64,000 nucleotides of DNA from RGEC01 sp964475595 (lineage in GTDB: Bacteria; Bacteroidota; Bacteroidia; NS11-12g; UBA955): the NCBI GenBank assembly GCA_964475595.1, contig CAYYXG010000005.1, forward strand, positions 68,030 through 132,029, in the 5' to 3' direction. The position numbers were made by a program, and so were the translations under genes. The notes under the pieces are model-generated. The model ran no database searches. It was not told where the DNA came from and saw only the letters and a program-made list of their open reading frames with translations. Of the stretch, positions 59,302 through 64,000 are shown piece by piece (position 1 is the stretch's first letter; the number at the start of each line of letters is the position of its first letter).

Positions 59302-60221
59302 TGTGCTTGTTCCGTTTGCTCTGCGATGATAAACAAGGGCCTGTTTTTCACCTGCTCAAAGGTTTTTCCAATATACAGCCCTGCAATGCCCAGCATCAGC
59401 AGGATAATACCTGTGGTAAACAAAATCAGCACTACAATGGACGGCCATCCCATTTCAAACTGTACAAAGAAACTTTTTATGATGATATAGGCCACACCCA
59501 GCAGGGAAGCGAAAAAGGATACCAGACCAAAAGAAATGGATAACCGCAGAAGTTTGTCGGATTGTGAAATAACCCCATTAATGGCATGCCTGAACAAGCT
59601 TCTTAATGTGTATGACGATTTTCCCTCAAACCGGTCATCCTGCTGTACCTCCACAAAACCGCGGCGGAAACCCAGCCAGGCAATGATCATGGAAGAATGG
59701 CGGTGGTAATCGCGAATTCCTGAAAATGCTTCAGCTACCTTGCGGTTAATGAGGGTCATGGTTCCCAGGTTTTTCTCCAATTTCACATCGGACAGGTTAT
59801 TGACGATGAAGAAGAAAAGATCGCTGGTTACCTTGCGATAAAAACTGTATTTCTTTTGGGATTTGAGGGTACAAACCACATCATATCCTTCATGGTATTT
59901 TTCCAGCATCAAAGGCATGTTTTCAGGCCTGTCTTGCAGGTCGCAGTCCATGATGATCATGACAGAACCGGTTGCCACACTGACACCTGCCGTGATGGCA
60001 TAGTGCTGACCGAAATTTTTGGATAGTCTGAAAGCCCTGACAACAGGATATTGAGATGCCAGTGATTGTAAAACCTCCCAGGAACTGTCGGGGCTTCTGT
60101 CATCTACGAGTATAATTTCAGCATCCCACTGCTGGCTTGTTATCACAGCATTGATACGCTGAACCAGCGCAGGCAATATTTTTTCTGCTTTATAAACCGG
60201 ACTGATGATGCTTACTTTCAT
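59298..60221 (-). CDS. GT2-family polyprenyl-phosphate glycosyltransferase (GtrB/DPM-like)
   Basis: 307 residues. The GT-A domain opens VSIISPVYKAEKILPALV with VDDRSPD at 39-45 and MDCDLQDRPE at 91-100 (DxD at 92-94). FRLSKNFGQHYAITAG is typical. Two membrane helices (about 232-285) near the C-terminus match the GtrB/ArnC/DPM layout, whose product is a polyprenyl-phosphate sugar flipped outward. That lipid donor would suit the GT39-like enzyme at 61718. It overlaps the propeller gene by 4 bp. Sugar unknown. Confidence 0.9.
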   Translation of the reverse strand: MKVSIISPVYKAEKILPALVQRINAVITSQQWDAEIILVDDRSPDSSWEVLQSLASQYPVVRAFRLSKNFGQHYAITAGVSVATGSVMIIMDCDLQDRPENMPLMLEKYHEGYDVVCTLKSQKKYSFYRKVTSDLFFFIVNNLSDVKLEKNLGTMTLINRKVAEAFSGIRDYHRHSSMIIAWLGFRRGFVEVQQDDRFEGKSSYTLRSLFRHAINGVISQSDKLLRLSISFGLVSFFASLLGVAYIIIKSFFVQFEMGWPSIVVLILFTTGIILLMLGIAGLYIGKTFEQVKNRPLFIIAEQTEQAQ

Positions 60222-60225
60222 ATTT

Positions 60226-61020
60226 TCAGTATCTGATGGGCCATTTATACCTGCGGTCTTCCGGTTTCACCCGAAACTGCTCCATATTTTCTGCTACACG
60301 CACATAATATCCCAGTCGGCCTTTTATATGGTCGCTGTATTTTTCAATATCGGGCAAGGCCCTGCATATATCGTATTGTTGGGTGAAAAATGACAGGGTA
60401 TGCTTCAGTACAATAATGGTGCGGGGCTTATCGGTGGTGTTTTTTCCGGCAGCATGGAAGGTGGCGGCATCGCAAAACAGCACATCGCCAGGTTCCAATT
60501 CAGCTGCCACTTTATGTTTTTCAATGTACTCCGCATCGGGTAAATCTGAGTGCATGTGAGTACCAGGAATCAATTCGGTAGCACCATTGGCAATGGTGGT
60601 TTTTTGAAGAGGAATCATGATGTTCACCGCCGTGCGGATTCCCGGACCAAAATAATAAACATCACGATGCCACTGGTGTCCCAGCATGTTGGTTTTAACA
60701 TCCGGAAACAGCCTAATCAGGTTGTAATTGTGGATGATGTGGTGTTTGTGCAGCAATGCTTCCAGTACGGCATCCATTTCCATGTGCTCTTCGAGCAGTT
60801 TTACAAAAATGTCATCGTATTCAATCACATTCCGAACCTGCTCCAGCTCGTTGATTTCCATCAAAAAATCCCTGCCGAAACGCTGGTGGTCCTTTTCATA
60901 ATAACCATCAACACGCTGGGCAATGGTTTCAAGCATCTCTGCACTGATCATGTTTTTACCGATGGCATAACCAAGCCGGTCCATCTCATTCACAATGCGG
61001 TTTGTCTGATTATTTTGCAT
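60226..61020 (-). CDS. Phytanoyl-CoA-dioxygenase-family oxygenase (PhyH 2)
   Basis: 264 residues. The Fe(II) triad is WHRDVYYF (His118, Asp120) and FHAAGKN (His189), and Arg200 (DKPRTIIV) binds 2-oxoglutarate. NGATELIPGTHMHSD is the usual connecting segment. It is a probable hydroxylase acting on a small molecule or a sugar substituent. It lies 2 bases after the RraA-like gene and 4 before the GT2. It is only distantly similar to PhyH 1 at 49040, so the two likely have different substrates. Confidence 0.9.
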   Translation of the reverse strand: MQNNQTNRIVNEMDRLGYAIGKNMISAEMLETIAQRVDGYYEKDHQRFGRDFLMEINELEQVRNVIEYDDIFVKLLEEHMEMDAVLEALLHKHHIIHNYNLIRLFPDVKTNMLGHQWHRDVYYFGPGIRTAVNIMIPLQKTTIANGATELIPGTHMHSDLPDAEYIEKHKVAAELEPGDVLFCDAATFHAAGKNTTDKPRTIIVLKHTLSFFTQQYDICRALPDIEKYSDHIKGRLGYYVRVAENMEQFRVKPEDRRYKWPIRY

Positions 61021-61022
61021 AC

Positions 61023-61712
61023 TTATACCAGGGGGTTTTGCTCAGGGTTAAAACGGTTGCTGTCCGGTTCATCGAGGTATTTCTTGAGGCAAACGGTATC
61101 GTAGGTGCTCCATTTACGGCGGTCTATGCAATCAAACCAAATATCTTCCTGTTCCTCAATCCAATCCAGCTTTTTCAGGAATGCTTCGCTATGGAGGCTT
61201 TTGGGAATGATGACTACGCCGCTGTCATCACACACCGCAATGCTGTCATCGTATAATTGCCTGCGGGCAGCAATGGTGGCGTCATCCAAATCGTTTTCGT
61301 TTTTTGTATTGAAACAACCGATGGGAGATGCTCCTTCCAGCCAAATGGGGTAGTTTTCCTTAATCAGCCGGGGAATATCACGCAGTTTTCCCAACACTAC
61401 CAGGGCCTCGGATTGTCTGTAAAGCATCAGATATTTGGTTACCAAATCCCCAAAAATGGCGCGCTCACCGCAGTTAAAAGGCTCGGTAATGATGATTAAA
61501 CCGGAGTCAATATTGGCGATCTGACGGTGGTGCTCCCAGTTGCTTTCGTTGATAGCATAGGTCCATTTAACCCTGCCCACCCGAAAATGACGTTGGTTTA
61601 GGGCATAGAGCTTACCGGAAAGCAAGCCGGTTTTATCCATACAATCTGCCACTTCCGTAGTACTGATGCGGTTTTGGCGTATTTTCTGGATGATGAGGTC
61701 GGTGTAATTCAT
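61023..61712 (-). CDS. RraA-like protein (class II aldolase/decarboxylase-like)
   Basis: 229 residues. The RraA-fold pattern is visible: STTEVADCMDKTG near the start, FGDLVTKYLM at 87-96, VVLGKLRDIPRL with the Arg111-Asp112 pair, and the late VVIIPKSLHSEAF. Some family members are 4-hydroxy-4-methyl-2-oxoglutarate aldolases or oxaloacetate decarboxylases using the Arg-Asp pair and a metal; others regulate RNase E. Beside a PhyH oxygenase, a small-molecule lyase role is more likely than RNase control. It carries C-terminal residues (from about 195) not usual in the family. Substrate unknown. Confidence 0.8.
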   Translation of the reverse strand: MNYTDLIIQKIRQNRISTTEVADCMDKTGLLSGKLYALNQRHFRVGRVKWTYAINESNWEHHRQIANIDSGLIIITEPFNCGERAIFGDLVTKYLMLYRQSEALVVLGKLRDIPRLIKENYPIWLEGASPIGCFNTKNENDLDDATIAARRQLYDDSIAVCDDSGVVIIPKSLHSEAFLKKLDWIEEQEDIWFDCIDRRKWSTYDTVCLKKYLDEPDSNRFNPEQNPLV

Positions 61713-61717
61713 AGGTT

Positions 61718-63268
61718 TTATTTTTCAATGGCCATCATTTCATAATGGCTGTTTTGATACATTTCTCGCTGAACAATTTCAGCCCCTTCGAACAGATAGG
61801 GATAAAAGCAGGTGAAATGTGGTTTTCTGTAAATAATTTTACCACCGCCGCGGTATTCCTGTTTCACGGTGCCTAGGTCAGGAAGCCACATGTAACAATT
61901 GTTCACCAAAACCAAGGTTTTTGCAGAATCTGAACAAAACGGCGTTTGTATTTCGGCGGGCAGATAAGGAAAACAATCATGTGGTACAGACATAGCTTTT
62001 CCGGGTATTTTCATCTCACTATCGTAAACAACTTTTTTATAGCCGGTAAGTTGAGAATTAATGTGTTTGCTGAAATTACGCGGATAATCAATTTTATTGA
62101 ATTGAACCGCAACATACAGGTTTGTCAGCAATGCAAGGCCTGCTATGCCATATAACACAGAGGGTTTCTCCAGTCTTGGCTGCTTAAAAAGCCACCAGCA
62201 AAACAACAAAACCATAAAAGGATAAAACTGATGGAATATGCGCCCGTAAAAGACCATTTTACCCAGGATGGGGCCTTGTACCATAAATGCGAGCAATGCA
62301 AGCATAGCCGAAACAGAGAATAAGATCGGCATGTTTTGCTGAAGTTGATTTTTCCATGATTTATTGCTGACTGATTTCACAAACTGGTACAGAGCAACAA
62401 AAGAACCGGCAAAAACAATAATACCAATTACATAATCCGCTTTCCAAAGATACTTTATCGGAAAAAATAAGGTATCAGCAAAGTCACCAAATATGATGGT
62501 TCCGGATAAATGCTTTGCCTCAAGCAGATAGGATGTTCCTGCAACCTTGGCCAGTATTTCAAAAACAGCCAAAACCAACAAGCCTGTGATTCCTGCTGTT
62601 GCAGACAGTTTCAGAAATGCCTGCCTGCTACATGCTATCCAGGCAAAGACGAGTGCCACAGCGGCAATCAGCACATAAAAACCGGGATAAAGGGCAAAAG
62701 ATAAAGCAAGCAGAAAACCGGTAACCGAGGCATGCCTGACTTGAAGACGGTCTGTATTTTTTATCAAATAAGAAATGGTAAACAATACCATCAATAAAGC
62801 CGTATCATATGGAAACGCATGCCTGATATATAACCAGGCATTGACACCGCAGGCATAAACCAACACTGCCAGAAGTGATTGCTCTTTTTGCAGTCCGGTT
62901 TTTAATCCAATTACATATAAAAACCTCAGGATGAATAGGAATATGAATAGATTGTACCCATACAAAATGTAGTCAATCGCCTGACAATTGTAGGGAATCA
63001 TAAAAAAATTGGCTGCCATGATTTGTGCTGCAGCAGGGATTAACCCTACTAAAACCAGAGCGGGTCGGCCATCAACAGTATACATGAGTTTTATGGCTTT
63101 TTGCCAGTCTCCGTGTCTAATGGCTTCAAATGCATCCTGTGAGGCAATGTATCTGAACTCGTCCGGAAATGTGTAAAGTCCATTGCCAAGTATGGCTATT
63201 TTTAGCAATACCGAAAAACAGATTAATGCAAATAAAATGGTGTTCTTATCTTTAATCAAGGATGTCAT
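61718..63268 (-). CDS. GT39/ArnT-like multi-spanning membrane glycosyltransferase
   Basis: 516 residues with about 10-11 membrane segments and a soluble C-terminus from about 395. An acidic pair sits in the first periplasmic loop (YTFPDEFRY), where GT-C enzymes hold the catalytic Asp/Glu. It probably uses a polyprenyl-phosphate sugar, possibly made by the GT2 at 59298. It is the first structural gene after the antiterminator, which it overlaps by 4 bp. It differs in sequence from the other GT39-like protein at 30253. Confidence 0.77.
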   Translation of the reverse strand: MTSLIKDKNTILFALICFSVLLKIAILGNGLYTFPDEFRYIASQDAFEAIRHGDWQKAIKLMYTVDGRPALVLVGLIPAAAQIMAANFFMIPYNCQAIDYILYGYNLFIFLFILRFLYVIGLKTGLQKEQSLLAVLVYACGVNAWLYIRHAFPYDTALLMVLFTISYLIKNTDRLQVRHASVTGFLLALSFALYPGFYVLIAAVALVFAWIACSRQAFLKLSATAGITGLLVLAVFEILAKVAGTSYLLEAKHLSGTIIFGDFADTLFFPIKYLWKADYVIGIIVFAGSFVALYQFVKSVSNKSWKNQLQQNMPILFSVSAMLALLAFMVQGPILGKMVFYGRIFHQFYPFMVLLFCWWLFKQPRLEKPSVLYGIAGLALLTNLYVAVQFNKIDYPRNFSKHINSQLTGYKKVVYDSEMKIPGKAMSVPHDCFPYLPAEIQTPFCSDSAKTLVLVNNCYMWLPDLGTVKQEYRGGGKIIYRKPHFTCFYPYLFEGAEIVQREMYQNSHYEMMAIEK

Positions 63269-63768
63269 TTTTTAATGTAATCTTTAGGTATAACCACCTT
63301 CACCACCTGCGAAATCGTTTCAAAAGCAATCCAAACCGTTTCGCTGCCATCCGCGTCTTTCAGCACTTCCGCTTCAATGCCTTTGAGCGGCCCCTGTTCA
63401 ATCTTCACTTTATCGCCCTTGCGCAAATTGCCGGCAGCACTGGATTCCAGGTGGTATCCTTTATCAATGATGCGTCCAATCAGCTCGATTTCACGGGAAG
63501 ATACCAGGGCATCGGCCCCGTTATATTTCAAATATTTTACCACACCTGGTATTTGCAGCACCTGATCACGCTCTGAAGGTTTAGGTTGTACAAAGATGTA
63601 CCCGTTGAAAAGCGGCATTTCCACCCACTTCTTCCTATCACTCCACACGCGTAATTTTTTTACCAGCGGCAAGTAATGCCTGATTTGATAGCGCTCCAGC
63701 ATCACGGCCACTTTTTTCTCCTGCCGGCTGGCGGTATACACTACATGCCATGGTGTGTTTTCGGTCAT
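63265..63768 (-). CDS. NusG-family specialised antiterminator (UpxY/RfaH-like)
   Basis: 167 residues. The N-terminal NGN domain opens WHVVYTASRQEKKVA and includes MPLFNGYIFVQ at 51-61. The KOW domain has RKGDKVKIEQGPLKG at 117-130. Bacteroidota use such proteins (UpxY) as the first gene of capsule or surface-polysaccharide operons, where they help RNA polymerase read through long transcripts. Its place at the head of about 51 kb of unidirectional genes fits that role. Only 74 bases separate it from the gene to the right, so its promoter and recognition site should lie there or within that gene. Confidence 0.92.
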   Translation of the reverse strand: MTENTPWHVVYTASRQEKKVAVMLERYQIRHYLPLVKKLRVWSDRKKWVEMPLFNGYIFVQPKPSERDQVLQIPGVVKYLKYNGADALVSSREIELIGRIIDKGYHLESSAAGNLRKGDKVKIEQGPLKGIEAEVLKDADGSETVWIAFETISQVVKVVIPKDYIKK

Positions 63769-63842
63769 TGGGTTTGGCTACGGCTCCGCCCCTTCAGTCA
63801 CATGGTGTGGCCTACGGGGTTGGGCTGAAAACCACGCACCTG
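63769..63842 (-). promoter_or_regulatory. Leader/promoter region of the polysaccharide operon (content uncertain)
   Basis: The 74 bases upstream of the antiterminator are GC-rich with near-repeated stretches GGCCTACGG and GGCTACGG (plus strand, near 63810 and 63775). On the minus strand GGGGCGGAGCC is followed by GTAGCC, faintly like an RfaH ops core (GGCGGTAGC) with an insertion. No clear TAnnTTTG element is visible. It may be an intergenic repeat instead. Confidence 0.22.
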
Positions 63843-64000
63843 TTAGTTCTTATCGCTGCTCCAAAGCAATAAGGGATGGGTGCCGTTTTCGTTTATTTTA
63901 TCCGTCGAGAATGCCTCGGGCGTAAACGCAATATAGCGAATATGCCGCCCAATCATTCCCTCCGCTTTTTCTACCAGCTGGGCCAGGTAGGTTTTGTCTA
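63843..64000 (-). CDS. Partial gene, C-terminal 52 residues; not firmly identified
   Basis: Only the end of the gene is present (stop at 63843-63845), reading DKTYLAQLVEKAEGMIGRH, then IRYIAFTPEAFSTD and a tail LLLWSSDKN. It resembles the end of small nucleotidyltransferase/ArsR-type regulators (LxxLVxxAExxxGRxIRYxxLTPEEF), but this is from memory and weak. It is on the same strand as the polysaccharide operon and 74 bases upstream of the antiterminator, so it may share or precede its transcript. Confidence 0.5.
   Translation of the reverse strand, partial: DKTYLAQLVEKAEGMIGRHIRYIAFTPEAFSTDKINENGTHPLLLWSSDKN

Noticed and set aside
1..64000. tRNA, rRNA, CRISPR array, IS element or prophage
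   Set aside because: No regularly spaced repeats, transposase or integrase motifs, or cloverleaf-like segments were noticed on reading; a dedicated RNA search was not possible.

Overview
The window is from a member of the Bacteroidota, probably an environmental Chitinophagia/Sphingobacteriia-type lineage; I cannot place it more finely. The evidence is a UpxY/NusG-type antiterminator heading a polysaccharide operon, a partial DUF5916-like outer-surface protein, the tatA-gatA arrangement, one TAnnTTTG-type -7 element, almost no Shine-Dalgarno sequences, and intergenic repeats of a kind I associate with Bacteroidota genomes. No tRNA, rRNA, IS element or CRISPR array was seen.

Layout. Positions 1-5154 are housekeeping: a partial surface protein, a lytic-transglycosylase-like protein that has lost its catalytic Glu, gatA and tatA on the minus strand, frr on the plus strand, and purK on the minus strand. 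Positions 5147-12482 form a mixed-strand block of a GT4 glycosyltransferase, an asparagine-synthase-like amidotransferase, two plus-strand genes (GT4 and compact epimerase), another GT4, and a plus-strand Wzy/WaaL-type membrane protein. From 63768 down to 12434 about 50 genes lie on the minus strand, most overlapping by 4 bp or separated by a few bases. This is a roughly 51-kb surface-polysaccharide operon, apparently headed by the NusG-like gene at 63265-63768. A further partial gene enters at the right edge.

Modules inside the operon, in transcription order: (1) 56.3-63.3 kb: GT39-like membrane enzyme, RraA-like protein, PhyH oxygenase, GtrB/DPM-like GT2, beta-propeller, ATP-grasp ligase, amidohydrolase. 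(2) 46.8-56.1 kb: RffA-type transaminase, Wzm/Wzt ABC exporter, and an FdtA/FdtB-type dTDP-3-amino-3,6-dideoxyhexose set mixed with acyltransferases, PhyH, a second beta-propeller and an FkbM methyltransferase. (3) 28-46.8 kb: AT-rich, variable glycosyltransferase region with WbsX, a TylF/MycE-like methyltransferase, a GDP-mannose-epimerase-like SDR, a GT11 fucosyltransferase, a second AsnB-like protein, Glf and membrane GTs. (4) 19.1-27.8 kb: a compact nine-gene sugar cassette with heptose genes (GmhA, HddA-like kinase fused to CBS domains, HddC-like nucleotidyltransferase), NeuB fused to a TIM barrel, a NeuA-like CMP transferase, a lone TIM-barrel isomerase, a class IV aminotransferase and two SDRs. 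(5) 12.4-19.1 kb: GTs, PIG-L deacetylase, a second ATP-grasp enzyme and an unidentified histidine-rich protein.

Together the genes suggest a heavily decorated glycan carrying Galf, fucose, 3- and 4-amino dideoxy sugars, possibly amidated uronic acids, and an unusual CMP-activated ulosonic acid. Some steps are not in the window: rmlA/rmlB, gmhB, an initiating phosphoglycosyltransferase, a Wzx flippase, and Wza/Wzc. The best candidates for undescribed biology are the heptose/NeuB cassette (module 4) and the PhyH-RraA-ATP-grasp-propeller module (module 1).
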